Shown: in pieces, positions 1-9,737 of the stretch
Numbering within the stretch: the stretch's first letter is position 1
Layout of the letters: each line of letters opens with the position of its first letter
NCBI GenBank assembly: GCA_008636105.1
Contig: VSDH01000027.1
Span: 1-44,425, forward strand
Direction: 5' to 3'
DNA length: 44,425 bases
Source of the DNA: Candidatus Scalindua sediminis
GTDB lineage: Bacteria; Planctomycetota; Brocadiia; Brocadiales; Scalinduaceae
Position numbers and translations under genes: made by a program
The notes under the pieces: generated by a model
Seen by the model: the letters and a program-made list of their open reading frames with translations, nothing else
The model's database searches: none
What the model was told of the DNA's origin: nothing

Positions 1-564
1 AAACACCAGAACAATTTGAAAAAGAACAACTATTGTGTACTACAAAATTTGCTGCTTGATAAAAGGGGTGCAGTACATGATATAATCGCTGAAACACTGG
101 TACAAATAATAAAAAGCAACCGTAATATAGAAAAAACTATTATCACCGCAACAAACCTTAATTTTCTTAAAAAAGTCCGAAAATTAGACTTAAATATTCG
201 GTTAGGGTATGATCCGCAAGATATGTATGACGCTAAATTGATAAACAATTTAAAAAATATGTATAAAACCTATACTGATTTTAGTCCCATAACTTTTGAA
301 AAGATGGGAGACGAGTTTCTCTCACAGATTATTTCACGTTCTAAGGAAATTAATGCAGAAGCAATTTATCTGGATTACAGGTTGATATTGCGAAGACAAA
401 AAGAGCTTAATTTGATTGAGATATTTAATGAAAATGGAATAGAGGTTGACGCCTGGACAGTCAACAAAAAAGAGGAAATGCAGATGCTACTTAATCTCGG
501 TATTGACCGGATTACAACGGATAGAACAGACTTGTTAATACAATTAAGAGAGAATGTTTCGTAG
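1..564 (+). CDS. Glycerophosphodiester phosphodiesterase family protein, C-terminal part
   Basis: The reading frame is open from the first base of the window, so the gene begins upstream and only about 187 residues are seen. The TTG at base 16 is not needed as a start. The tail matches the end of the GDPD TIM barrel: a stretch reading GIEVDAWTVN, then an MLLNLGIDRITTDR segment, which is the usual late 'vWTVN...GvDgIiTD' signature of these enzymes. Family members hydrolyse glycerophosphodiesters to glycerol-3-phosphate and an alcohol. The catalytic HD/E motifs lie in the missing N-terminal half, so activity cannot be judged. The gene ends about 60 bases before the next gene, with an inverted repeat between them. 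Confidence 0.72.
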   Translation, partial: KHQNNLKKNNYCVLQNLLLDKRGAVHDIIAETLVQIIKSNRNIEKTIITATNLNFLKKVRKLDLNIRLGYDPQDMYDAKLINNLKNMYKTYTDFSPITFEKMGDEFLSQIISRSKEINAEAIYLDYRLILRRQKELNLIEIFNENGIEVDAWTVNKKEEMQMLLNLGIDRITTDRTDLLIQLRENVS

Positions 565-589
565 TACAATTCAGTCCTTTTGAATTGTA
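565..589. other. Perfect 9-bp inverted repeat between two genes
   Basis: TACAATTCA at 565-573 and TGAATTGTA at 581-589 pair around a 7-base spacer. It begins right after the GDPD stop codon. No U-run follows, so it is a weak terminator candidate. A TATAAT-like string overlaps its right edge (588-593), so an operator for the downstream ATPase gene is equally possible. Confidence 0.4.
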
Positions 590-624
590 TAATTCAGAAT
601 CCTTATTAGCTAGGAGAAAAATGT

Positions 625-3600
625 ATGGTTAGCAAAACTTTCGTTGGCAGAAAAGTTGAGTTTGAAAAACTGGAAGAATATCTCACCGGTGTTCTTCAAA
701 ATAAGAAAGGGAATGTAACCTTTATCACTGGTGAAGCGGGTAGCGGGAAAACAAGACTAGTTAAGGAGTTCAGAGACAATGCATTAGCCAAGGAATCTAA
801 AATGAGATCTCTGCATATGCTGCATGTGACGAACGTATTGGCACAGGCAACCCTTATGCTGCATTTGGTGTTTTGGTTGGTCAGTTGTTGACTAAGGGAA
901 AAAGTAAAAAAGTTGTTCTCAAACTTATGGAAGATTTAGGACCAGATTGGCTGTCAGTTATTCCGGTAGTTGGAGGTTTTGCAGCTTTGGGGTTGAAAAC
1001 AGCTATGCTGGTTAAGAAAGAATTTTCCTCTGCAAGTGATCAAATTACGATGTTTCAACGGTATACCAAAACTCTACAAAACATATCGAAAAAAAATCCC
1101 TTATTACTTATTGTCGACGATTTACAATGGAGCGATGATTCAAGTTGTGGTTTGCTTTTTCATCTTGCAAGAAATATCGATGAATATCCAATTTTTATTA
1201 TAGGTATTTACCGTCCATCTGAAATTGAAGCTACATCACATCCAATAAAACAAATCAGAGCAGAAATGGATAGATACAAAATCTGCAATGAACTCTCCTT
1301 AAAAAGATTAAGTAAAGAGAAGTTAATTGAATACTTAAACGCCGAATTTCCCAATAACAAATTTGAAGCTCCGTTTATTGATGTTCTTAATGATAAAACT
1401 GACGGTAATGCCTTCTACATGATAGAAGCGATTCAATTGTTAAAAGAACAAAAGACTATCATCAAAGAAGATAAATCTTGGAAACTCAGCAAAAATATTA
1501 AGGATATAGACATTCCGCGTGGTGTGGCTGGTGTCATAGCTAAGAGGATAAGTCTTTTGAAAGATGAAAGTAGACGCATTTTAGAATATGCGTCAATTGA
1601 AGGTGAAAATTTTGCGTCTATTACTGTTTCAAAACTTCTTAATTGGGATGAACTTCCTTTAGTACAAGAACTGAGACTCTTGGGTAAAATTAATAAGCTC
1701 ATAGAAGAGTTGGAATTGGAAGGTCTAACAAGAAAAAAAGGAGGGGAATATGAATTCATTCAGCACTTTGTTCATAAATCATTTTATGATGGTTTGGGTA
1801 AAAGGGAAAAGGAGCTTTTACATAAAAAGATAGGAGAGATTTTAGAAGAACTATATAAAGAGGATATTCATGAGATAGTTGTAGATTTGGCAGTTCATTT
1901 TGAAAGGGGGCGGGTATATAATAAGTCCGTAGATTACAGATTAAAAAGTGCTATAAAAGCGAATGATATTCATAGCTGTACCGAGGCTATAGCGCATTGT
2001 AACAAGGCGCTATCCTTATTAGAAAAAACAAAAGATGAAATCGAAGAAAATATAAAGAAGAAAACAGAACTTCTATTTGAGCTTGGAAGAGGAGAGGAAT
2101 TTATAGGAGAATGGGATAAAGCAATTGAGCATTATACAGAAGCGAAGAAACACGCTGAAAAAACTGACACTGAAATTTACATAAGTGAGGGCTTTCTAAG
2201 AACAGGAAGAATCTTGAGGAAAAGGGGTGAATATAGAGATTCAATCGATAATCTGAAGAAATCTGTTGAAATTAAGACTAAAATCAATGATGGAAAAGGA
2301 TTGGCAGAGACCTTATCAGAATTGGGATATATTTACTCCCGCCAGAAGAAATTTACAAATGCATTGTCGAAGCTGCAAGATTGTTTAACAATAAACAAAA
2401 AACAGCATGATTATATCGGAATGGCGAGGACATTAAGGACTATTGGTTTTATTTATCGTAGACAACACAAGTTTACAGAAGCTCATAAGGCACTAAGCGC
2501 AAGTGTAAAATACTGTACTAAGGCAAATAGTGTTCAAGAAAAAGCAGAAACATTAAGAGAAATGGCCGTTATTTATGGCGAGCAGGGTAATCATGAGGAA
2601 GAATTATTAGTTTGTGATGAGATCTTACGAATAGATGAAGAACTTGGCAATATTGTCGGAAAAATTCATACTCTCAAACGCCAGTCATGGGCAAATCGAC
2701 TTTTAGGGAACTTATCCAAAGCAGTTGCAATATCTGAAGAACGTTTAAAAATAGCAAAAAAGACCGGTAATCTTCATGAGATAGCGGAAGCACTGCAAGG
2801 CGTTGCATTGCTTTATAGAGATATTGGTAAATGGGAAGAATCGATCAATTATTGTAAAGAGTATATTAAGATCGCTGATGAGTTGGGGGCAGTTCCGAGA
2901 CATACTATTTACAATGACTTAGGTTTTGTTTATAGAAGACAGGGTAAATTTGATAGTGCCATAAAGAGTTTTGAAAAAGAAATTGAACTCAAAACAAAAA
3001 TGGATGATAAAACCCGAAAAATGTGGCTTACTGAAATAGGAAAAGTTTATTTTTATCAGGGTAAACTCGATAAAGCTTTATCTCTTTATGAGGAGGCTTT
3101 AGAGGTCGCAAGCGGACGTCAAAAGACGAGTATCTTCTGGAAAATGGGAGAGATATATGAGGAGAAAAACCTGCTTGACACGGCATTAGATAACTACAGT
3201 GAATGTTTGAAATCAATAAAAGAACAAAATGATATATTACGTGCGCCAGTAATACTCACCAAAATCGGGGGTGTTTATTTACTCCAAGGGAAATATGAAA
3301 TTAGTCAACAAACGCTTGAAGAAGCACTTAAAAAACATTGCGGAGAAAAACATGGAGAGGCAATTACATATCATAGTCTTTCAAAACTTCACTTTACCAA
3401 AGGTGAACTTAAAAAGGCAATGAAATATATTGACAAAGCTATCGAGATTTTTAATCGCCTAAAGGCCTTTCGTGTTGTCGGCTCTAAATTAACCAAAGCT
3501 AGGATATACTTGAAGAATAAAGAGTATCAAAATGCAAGTAAGTTTATACGCATTGCAAGAGAAAAGTTCACAGAGTTTAGAATTCCTCATGGAGTTGCTG

Positions 3601-3770
3601 AAACTAAAATGCTCGAAGGAGAGCTGATTTATGCTGAAACTGGTAATAGCAAACGGGCTCATTCACTAATTTTAAAAGCCGCTGAAATTTTTCGTAATCT
3701 CGGATTTAAATTGTTAGAAAATGAAGCAGCTAGAATAACAAAAACAATATCTTCAAAAGATAGACTCTAA
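625..3770 (+). pseudogene. STAND-type AAA ATPase with TPR repeats, split by a one-base frameshift
   Basis: The N-terminal piece (625-891) starts with FVGRKVEFEKL and carries a Walker A motif, GEAGSGKTRLV. The rest (frame of 873-3770) continues with Walker B LLLIVDDLQWSDDSS, then a long helical part with about ten TPR-like units (for example NLKKSVEIKT, AIKSFEKEIELK). Reading back from 873 in its own frame, sensible protein (NEISAYAACDERIGTGNPYAAFG) extends to about base 801. One extra A in the run at 799-802 would join both parts into one protein of about 1048 residues. The family is the MalT/AfsR-like STAND signal-transducing NTPases, usually sensors or transcription regulators. I see no DNA-binding or cyclase domain here, so the output is unknown. 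It may be a genuine pseudogene, a sequencing error in a homopolymer, or less likely a programmed frameshift. Confidence 0.75.
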
Positions 3771-3829
3771 TACTTGTTTAAAGCATATCAGATTCGTGTC
3801 TGAAGAGCCAGTACATTCAAAAAAACACT

Positions 3830-4342
3830 TTGGAGTGGCCGGTTCTATTAGAAACTGAAACCAATGAGGCGCTGCAAATTGCAGCACTCGCCCATGATAT
3901 TGACCGTGCTGTTGAAAAACGAAAAATATTACGTGCTGATTTTAATGACTATGACGCATTTAAAGCCGCTCATGCTAAAAACAGCGCAAGGATTCTGGGG
4001 GAAATTTTAAATGGGTGTCATGTGGAACAAACCATCATCAATGAAGCCTGCCGGTTGGTGGAAAGGCACGAAGCTGGTGGCGATCTGTGCTCTGATCTGC
4101 TGAAAGACTCAGATAGTATTTCTTTCTTTGAGGTCAACATGCTACTGTATTTTCAAAGGGAAGGATATGAAGAAACCTTAAAACGTTGCATTTGGGGATA
4201 TCACCGACTTTCACCAAAGATGAAGGCTATTTGTCAAAAAATGACTTATTCACATCACTCGCTTGTCAAAATTTTGCAAGAAGCTATTTGCAACACATCT
4301 GAAAAGGATGAAAGCGGCCCTAACAAGGCATGCTACACCTGA
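3830..4342 (+). CDS. HD-domain protein, N-terminus lost or frameshifted
   Basis: The TTG-started frame encodes about 170 residues with an HD signature (ALAHDIDRA, residues about 19-27) and a downstream helical part ending in WGYHRLSPKMKAI. Metal-dependent phosphohydrolases of the HD superfamily have this pattern. The start is doubtful. The coding signal seems to extend upstream in another frame (IRFVSEEPVHSK at about 3787-3822), joining through the seven-A run at 3819-3825, as if one A were inserted there. Even so, no start codon is visible between the previous gene's stop at 3770 and this point, so the gene's beginning appears deleted. It is probably a remnant. Substrate unknown. Confidence 0.55.
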   Translation: MEWPVLLETETNEALQIAALAHDIDRAVEKRKILRADFNDYDAFKAAHAKNSARILGEILNGCHVEQTIINEACRLVERHEAGGDLCSDLLKDSDSISFFEVNMLLYFQREGYEETLKRCIWGYHRLSPKMKAICQKMTYSHHSLVKILQEAICNTSEKDESGPNKACYT

Positions 4343-4380
4343 CCGCTATTCCGCTGCAAAAGGCACGATATGAAGTAGAA

Positions 4381-4418
4381 CGTCGTTGCGAGCTTGCGAG
4401 CGTAGCCGAAGCAACGAC
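4381..4418. repeat. Dispersed palindromic repeat of the 'GTTGCGAGC...GAAGCAAC' type
   Basis: GTCGTTGC (4382-4389) pairs with GCAACGAC (4411-4418). The interior (GAGCTTGCGAGCGTAGCCGAA) resembles the 'cattgcgagcg...gaagcaat' intergenic repeats found in many delta-proteobacterial and planctomycete genomes. The rest of the gap 4343-4584 is AT-rich and shows no gene. Confidence 0.5.
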
Positions 4419-4584
4419 AAAAAAGGGTTATTTTCAAATCAAAACGCATAAATTAGAGACTTGCTGCGCTCGACAAGGTTTTATATAATTCCTGAGCTTA
4501 TTAATTCAGAAAGGTATCAATTTATATACTTTTGAAGGATATTAATAAAATGTTTTAGAGAGGGCTGGAAGGAGCTAATTAATT

Positions 4585-4857
4585 ATGGAATGGAAAATTG
4601 TAGGTGTGATTGCTGCCATAAGTACTACTTCAGGGTTTATACCACAATTAATAAGAGGTATACGAACGAAGAGGTTAGAAGATGTTTCACCAATTATGTA
4701 TATGCTTATGATCTTTGGATTTATAATGTGGCTTTTCTATGGAATGCACCTGAGGGATGTGATAATCATTGGAGCCAATGTGGTTGCATTGACATTTAGT
4801 TCATTTATACTCATTTTACGCCATAAATATTTAAAACAAAAAAACAAAGTTTATTAA
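4585..4857 (+). CDS. SemiSWEET / MtN3-PQ-loop family small sugar transporter
   Basis: Ninety residues form three predicted membrane helices: about residues 5-22, 37-55 and 60-80. The first helix contains the family's STTSGFIPQL segment with the PQ motif. The loop KRLEDVSPIMYMLMIFGFIMWLFYG is characteristic of bacterial SemiSWEETs. These work as dimers and allow facilitated passage of sugars across the inner membrane. A clear ribosome-binding site (GGAAGGAG at 4568-4575) supports this ATG. It stands alone, convergent with mtnP, and the two stop codons are about 17 bases apart. The substrate cannot be predicted. Confidence 0.85.
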   Translation: MEWKIVGVIAAISTTSGFIPQLIRGIRTKRLEDVSPIMYMLMIFGFIMWLFYGMHLRDVIIIGANVVALTFSSFILILRHKYLKQKNKVY

Positions 4858-4873
4858 GGGTAAGGTATAAATA

Positions 4874-5734
4874 TTAGAGATATTTTCCGAAGATGACATT
4901 CAATTTCTCTCTTACTTTTTTCGGAATTTTGTCTTTTTGCGTCACAATAGCATTACTTGAAGCATTTACACATCCACACTTTCTTTCACCTTTAATCATA
5001 GGGATGGCACGCTTAATAATGGCTTTGGCTGTGTCAATATTTTTCTTAAGATTTTGGATAACCAAGTCCGCGGTGACATCTTCCTCCCCTTCATGCCAGC
5101 AGTCATAATCAGTAGAAAGCGCTAGTGTGCTGTAACATATTTCAGCCTCACGAGCTAGTTTGGCTTCTTGTATGTTTGTCATACCTATGACGCTTACGTC
5201 CCATTGGCGATAAGTTAAAGATTCAGCCCTGGTTGAGAATTGTGGACCCTCTATACAAACATAAATACCTCCTTTGTGAACGTTGGCTCCAACAGATTTT
5301 GCAGCTTCATAAAGGGTTTTGGCTAGGGCTGAACATATTGGGTCAGCAAGACTAACATGTCCAACAATGCCATCACCAAAGAAGGTACCTATTCTCCCCC
5401 TTGTACGGTCTATAAATTGATCCGGAATGACTATGTCCAGTGGTTTAATCTCTTCCTTCATACTTCCCACAGCACTGACGGCAATTATTCGTTCCACTCC
5501 CAGTTTTTTCATGCCGAAGACGTTTGCGCGGAAGTTTAATTCGGTTGGTAATATGTTGTGAGACCTTCCATGGCGTGGTAGGAAGACAACGCTTTTTCCT
5601 TCAAGGGTTCCAGTGGTATATTGGTCGGAGGGTTCTCCAAAAGGTGTTTCGACCTTAATACTTTCAACATCTTTTATACCTTCAATGTTATATAAACCAC
5701 TTCCACCAATTATTCCAATTCTTCCCTCAGTCAT
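4874..5734 (-). CDS. mtnP: S-methyl-5'-thioadenosine phosphorylase
   Basis: The protein begins GRIGIIGGSGLYNI and contains FLPRHGRSHNILPTELNFRANV, the phosphate- and nucleoside-binding signature of the purine nucleoside phosphorylase / MTA phosphorylase family, and later IEGPQFSTRAES and VIGMTN. It splits methylthioadenosine into adenine and methylthioribose-1-phosphate, salvaging methionine and adenine after polyamine synthesis. The length (286 residues from the chosen start) is normal. I choose the ATG at 5734 rather than the TTG two codons earlier because an AAGG lies about nine bases upstream of it. A homologue specific for methylthioinosine or guanosine cannot be excluded from motifs alone. 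Confidence 0.9.
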   Translation of the reverse strand: MTEGRIGIIGGSGLYNIEGIKDVESIKVETPFGEPSDQYTTGTLEGKSVVFLPRHGRSHNILPTELNFRANVFGMKKLGVERIIAVSAVGSMKEEIKPLDIVIPDQFIDRTRGRIGTFFGDGIVGHVSLADPICSALAKTLYEAAKSVGANVHKGGIYVCIEGPQFSTRAESLTYRQWDVSVIGMTNIQEAKLAREAEICYSTLALSTDYDCWHEGEEDVTADLVIQNLKKNIDTAKAIIKRAIPMIKGERKCGCVNASSNAIVTQKDKIPKKVREKLNVIFGKYL

Positions 5735-5819
5735 ATTCAATAACCTTTTTAATGGTTTGTTTAAAGAGCGAATATTTTAGCAATGGTTGTCAGGCCGTCA
5801 AGCGCAAAATTAATCTTAA

Positions 5820-5847
5820 TTGACAGTATAACTAATTTCTATATAAT
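5820..5847 (+). promoter_or_regulatory. Consensus sigma70-type promoter in the 450-bp gap before moxR
   Basis: TTGACA at 5820-5825 and TATAAT at 5842-5847 are separated by 16 bases; both hexamers are perfect. It points to the moxR operon, giving a predicted leader of about 330 nt. The remaining gap (5735-6184) is very AT-rich with no ORF. A weak GGTT/AACC hairpin followed by eight T lies near 5890-5913 and could end a short transcript. Confidence 0.6.
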
Positions 5848-6184
5848 TAACTTATCTGGCACTAATTTATTAATTTAAAGGCAGGATTGGTTGAAATAAA
5901 CCTTTTTTTTACGGTAGAATTAATCACGATTTCTATTGGTAGTTAGGCTTTATATGTTTTCTATAAGAACCTTTACTTGTAATGATTTTGTTTTAAGCTT
6001 TTCTATTTAAGCACTTAATATACTTGTTTCATGATAAGGATAACCTGTTTTAAATTTTAATGAATTATTTTTTATTAAAATTGGCTAAGAATATGCAACT
6101 GTGTTTTTTCTACAAACAAATAGACTCTGATCTTAGTATATATTTGTAAGAGTTTTTTTGCTTTCAATACAGGAGAAATAGAAA

Positions 6185-7207
6185 GTGACAGAAGCAGTTC
6201 AGACTGAAGGTTTAGAAGCCATTCAATACATAAACGAAAAGTTTGATAAGGTTAAAAAAGAGGTAGAAAAGGTAATAGTAGGCCAGGACGATATGATTGA
6301 GGCTATTATTATTGCCCTTTTCTCTGATGGTCATGTTCTTTTAGAAGGCTATCCTGGACTTGGCAAGACCATAACTGTCAAGACCTTGTCGAAGGCGATT
6401 GATGCGAAATTTCAGAGAGTTCAATTTACTCCTGACCTGATACCCAGTGATATTACGGGTTTTGAATTGTGCGATCCTGAAACTAGAAAAAGCGTGGTTC
6501 AAAAAGGACCCGTATTTACTAATTTACTTCTGGCAGATGAGATTAACAGGGCTCCAGCAAAGGTTCAGAGCGCTTTATTAGAGAGTATGCAGGAAAAACA
6601 AGTAACGATAGGCAGAGAAACTTTTAAGCTGGAAAAATTATTTACAGTTCTCGCCACTCAAAACCCGATAGAAATATCAGGTACATATCTCTTGCCAGAA
6701 GCTGAAGTTGACAGATTTATGTTTAAAATCAAGATTACTTATCCTTCTTATGCAGAAGAAAGAGAGATTGCCGAGCGGCAGGTTCGTGACGAAGATGTTA
6801 AGCTTGATGTTGTCTTAAGTCCTGAAGAAATAATTTCATTAAGGCATCTCATTGCAGAAAAGATTCCTCTGCATAAGGAATCTGCGATTCTAAAATACTC
6901 AACACGCATTGTAAGGGCAACAAGGCCGAATTCGGATGGCAATGGATATATTAGTAATTTGATTATGTACGGTGCTTCACCTCGTGCTTCTATTTATCTT
7001 GCGAAGGCATCGCGTGTTTATGCTTTTTTAACAGGGAGTAATATGGTACTACCAGAGCATATACATAAAATGGCGTATCCTGTTTTAAGGCATAGAATAA
7101 TTTTAACTCATGAAGCAGAATCCCAGGGGACAGATCCAGACGATATAATAGAAACTATACTGAGTAAAGTACCTATACTAGAATGGGAAGCGGTAAGAGG
7201 TAATTGA
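6185..7207 (+). CDS. MoxR-family AAA+ ATPase
   Basis: The protein shows a Walker A variant (GYPGLGKTITVKTL, residues about 56-69), Walker B (LLLADEINRAPAKVQSALLE) and sensor 1 (VLATQNPIEISGTYLLPEAEVDRF), all diagnostic for MoxR ATPases (AAA_3). These act as chaperones that mature or activate partner proteins, typically together with VWA-domain proteins. The GTG start at 6185 has a GGAG nine bases upstream. It is the first gene of a MoxR / DUF58 / BatD / VWA operon and overlaps the next gene by four bases, implying translational coupling. The protein substrate of such complexes in anammox bacteria is unknown. Confidence 0.92.
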   Translation: MTEAVQTEGLEAIQYINEKFDKVKKEVEKVIVGQDDMIEAIIIALFSDGHVLLEGYPGLGKTITVKTLSKAIDAKFQRVQFTPDLIPSDITGFELCDPETRKSVVQKGPVFTNLLLADEINRAPAKVQSALLESMQEKQVTIGRETFKLEKLFTVLATQNPIEISGTYLLPEAEVDRFMFKIKITYPSYAEEREIAERQVRDEDVKLDVVLSPEEIISLRHLIAEKIPLHKESAILKYSTRIVRATRPNSDGNGYISNLIMYGASPRASIYLAKASRVYAFLTGSNMVLPEHIHKMAYPVLRHRIILTHEAESQGTDPDDIIETILSKVPILEWEAVRGN

Positions 7208-8058
7208 GAAGCAAGATAAGATTACATATACAAAGACTAGTGGCTAATCTTTTTGAGGGTGTCTTCTCCAGTTATTTAAACTCAACAAGGGGGATTGAAC
7301 TTGATGAGTTGAGACAGTACCAGCCCGGTGATGAATTCAGGGCTATTGACTGGAAAGCTACTACAAGAACAGGAGTCTTACATGTTAGATTAAAACTGGT
7401 GGATAGGAGAACCAATATATTCTTTTTGATAGATAGAAGCGGATCAAAGAAATTTGGTTCAACAAATTTTGCTAAAGAAGATATTCAGTCATCTGTAGTT
7501 TCCATTTTAGTTCAATCTGCGGCAGAAACCGGTAATCCAGTTAGTTTCATAACGTTTACTGACAGGATAGAAAAATTCATCCCTCCCCAATCAGGCCAAA
7601 AAGAGATTATTAGAAATACAGAAAACATTATGTATGGCAGAGCCAAAGGTGTGCTTACCGACATCAATTGTGCTTTTGAGTTTTTAAATAACATGCGGTT
7701 TACACCCTCGCTTGTGTTTGTGCTATCCGATTTCCTTGCGCCATTTAATTACGAGAATTCATTAAAGTATCTTGTAAAAAAACATGATGTTATTCCCATA
7801 ATCATATCTGATATAAGAGAAGAAGTGTTTCCTAAGGCAAGAGGTTTTGTGGCAGTAAGGGATTTAGAAACACATAATGTGAAGTATCTGGATTTGTCAC
7901 AAGGCCTGATTACAGGTTTACAACATATTAATTTGTTTAACAAACTTGATCTGGATCACCTTACGTTAATGACAGATCAGAGAGAAGAGCAATGGACAGG
8001 GGCCTTATCAGATTACTTTGATAGAAGAATGAGAAAAAGAAGTAGGGTAAAAAAATGA
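7204..8058 (+). CDS. DUF58 domain-containing protein
   Basis: The segment GIELDELRQYQPGDEFRAIDWKATTRTG near residues 27-55 is the hallmark of DUF58 proteins, which have a VWA-like fold following it (FFLIDRSGSKKFG as a degenerate metal-site strand). In this protein class MoxR supplies ATPase activity and DUF58 probably recruits or is remodelled by it. The TTG start overlaps the moxR stop by four bases, and the 3' end overlaps the next gene by four bases, so three genes are tightly coupled. The length of 284 residues is typical. No membrane segment is evident, so it is presumably cytoplasmic. Confidence 0.87.
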   Translation: MRSKIRLHIQRLVANLFEGVFSSYLNSTRGIELDELRQYQPGDEFRAIDWKATTRTGVLHVRLKLVDRRTNIFFLIDRSGSKKFGSTNFAKEDIQSSVVSILVQSAAETGNPVSFITFTDRIEKFIPPQSGQKEIIRNTENIMYGRAKGVLTDINCAFEFLNNMRFTPSLVFVLSDFLAPFNYENSLKYLVKKHDVIPIIISDIREEVFPKARGFVAVRDLETHNVKYLDLSQGLITGLQHINLFNKLDLDHLTLMTDQREEQWTGALSDYFDRRMRKRSRVKK

Positions 8059-9476
8059 AAAGGATCTTATTTATATACTTTTTGTGTTCGCTTATATGCA
8101 TTTTGAGTTATGAAATCTGCAAGGCTCAACAATCAGGTTATGGGCAAGAGGCACAGTATGGAGAGTCTGCACAAACACGTATTCTAACGGGTGATTTAGA
8201 TAGTTTAATTCCCGAAATAAGTGCGCCGGTTGAGTTATGGATATTTGTAGGCAACTATCGATTCGTTACCGGGAAGAGGATTCATTTTACTTTGCAGATG
8301 ATATGGAAGTTGGGTGTTAGTGTAAACGTAGAAGAATTTAGAAATGTTGATCTTTCTCCTTTTAAGATAGAAAAGGTAACTATTGGAGAGAGACAAATAT
8401 TTAATAATGATTGTGATTTTCTAATTATAACCTATATCTTATCATTATCTGATGACGCAAAAGGAGGCGTGTATACGATACCATCATTCTCTATTTCTTA
8501 TAAGGATGAAGTGAACAAAGAAGTTGGACGGGCGAATACCTCTCCCATAGCATTAAAGAAGGTTCCGATTATGTTAGATACGAAAGTGGATAGAGACGTA
8601 GTAGATATTGGTGATAGAATTCACTATGAACTTACTATGTGGCATGAAAGGTATGTGAAGATACTTAAGGAAAATATGGAAAAGCTGGATTTTAGTCCAT
8701 TTCAAGTAATAGATTTCAATATTGTAGAGAAATCAGAAGGTAAATTGAAAAAGACAACTATGGAATATGAACTTTCGGTTTATGATTTTCCCGGTAACAA
8801 AGAGAGTTTTGAGATTCCCTCATTACCTGTGCTGTATTATTTGGAGCATGAAGGCGAAACAAAACGAGAAGGTGAAGAAGATATGATTAAAACGCAAGAG
8901 ATAGGCACTCCTGCTATTCCTGTAATAGTCAATACTTTATTAAAGAGAATTGATGTGCCGCTTGAAAGCGTAAAAGGCCCTGTTGTACATGCGAGAAGGG
9001 ATGTTTGTCTTAGAGGACATTTGCCTATAATATTTGGAGTCTTAATAATAATTGTTTTAGGTGTAAATGAAACCAGAAGGTATGCAAGCAGGTTTACGAA
9101 GGCTGTTAAGGAAAAGATAGCAGATGCTCCACTTGCACACGCAGAAAAATTAGAAAAATTAATTGCTGTTTTTGATTCTGATGCAGAGGTTAATGAATTA
9201 AAAAAGTCTGTTATTAATATTGATTGCGCCTTAAGGGTCTTTTTGGGAGCTTTAGCGGAAATATCCAGAGAAGAAGTGCTTTCATTCACCACGACCAAAA
9301 TTGTCGATACACTTAGAAGCAAGAATATGGCGGGGAAAATAGTTGAATCTGCAAACAACACCCTTGGGATTTTTGATACTGTGATTTTTGGTGATATTGA
9401 TAAGGGAGGAATTGAGAAAGCCGTGAATGAGGTACAGCAGCTTTTAGAAGAGACCAAAAAACGTGGATATTATTAA
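8055..9476 (+). CDS. BatD-like membrane-anchored exported protein
   Basis: A signal peptide (about residues 1-25, ending near KAQQ) is followed by a beta-rich extracytoplasmic region with repeated 'vdIGDrIHYeLt' style strands. A single transmembrane helix (about residues 322-338, LPIIFGVLIIIVLGV) leads to a helical C-terminal domain of about 130 residues. This layout and the position after MoxR and DUF58 match BatD or 'oxygen tolerance' proteins, though sequence similarity is not strong enough by eye to be sure. It likely presents the beta domain to the compartment outside the membrane and contacts the MoxR complex inside. The ATG overlaps the upstream stop. Confidence 0.65.
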   Translation: MKRILFIYFLCSLICILSYEICKAQQSGYGQEAQYGESAQTRILTGDLDSLIPEISAPVELWIFVGNYRFVTGKRIHFTLQMIWKLGVSVNVEEFRNVDLSPFKIEKVTIGERQIFNNDCDFLIITYILSLSDDAKGGVYTIPSFSISYKDEVNKEVGRANTSPIALKKVPIMLDTKVDRDVVDIGDRIHYELTMWHERYVKILKENMEKLDFSPFQVIDFNIVEKSEGKLKKTTMEYELSVYDFPGNKESFEIPSLPVLYYLEHEGETKREGEEDMIKTQEIGTPAIPVIVNTLLKRIDVPLESVKGPVVHARRDVCLRGHLPIIFGVLIIIVLGVNETRRYASRFTKAVKEKIADAPLAHAEKLEKLIAVFDSDAEVNELKKSVINIDCALRVFLGALAEISREEVLSFTTTKIVDTLRSKNMAGKIVESANNTLGIFDTVIFGDIDKGGIEKAVNEVQQLLEETKKRGYY

Positions 9477-9567
9477 CTAGATAGCATAGGCATTTTCTTT
9501 TTTATGAGTGTTTGTTTGGAGGTGTTGTAAGCCTAACAATTATATAGCGATAAGTTGGCCTTCCCTT

Positions 9568-9609
9568 TGTCATTCTGAACGAAGTGGAGCTGAGTGGAGT
9601 GAAGAATCT
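9568..9609 (+). repeat. Dispersed repeat 'TGTCATTCTGA...GAAGAATCT', left of the GIY-YIG gene
   Basis: This is a familiar intergenic repeat type beginning TGTCATTCTGAAC and ending GAAGAATCT. An inverted copy and a further direct copy lie at 10057-10139, so the GIY-YIG gene between them is bracketed. The rest of the gap 9477-9737 holds a second motif, GGCAGATTCG..GGCGAA (about 9660-9682), which recurs near 11370-11387. Confidence 0.6.
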
Positions 9610-9737
9610 CATTGTTAACGATCAGTGGAGACTATGAAGGCTAAGCGAAGTCGCGCCCGTGGCAGATTCGTCTTTGGCGAAAATCTAGTTTAGAGCAAAT
9701 TTTGCGGTTTGAAACTTGTTTAGCATAAAGTAGAGAA

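Noticed and set aside
873..3770. A complete separate gene starting at the ATG of 873
   Set aside because: The ATG lies within conserved ATPase sequence that continues upstream to about 801 in the same frame; it lacks Walker A on its own.
8837..9457. A 206-residue minus-strand frame
   Set aside because: It lies opposite the BatD-like coding sequence, is rich in Ser, Phe and Thr as shadow frames of this composition are, and has no motif.
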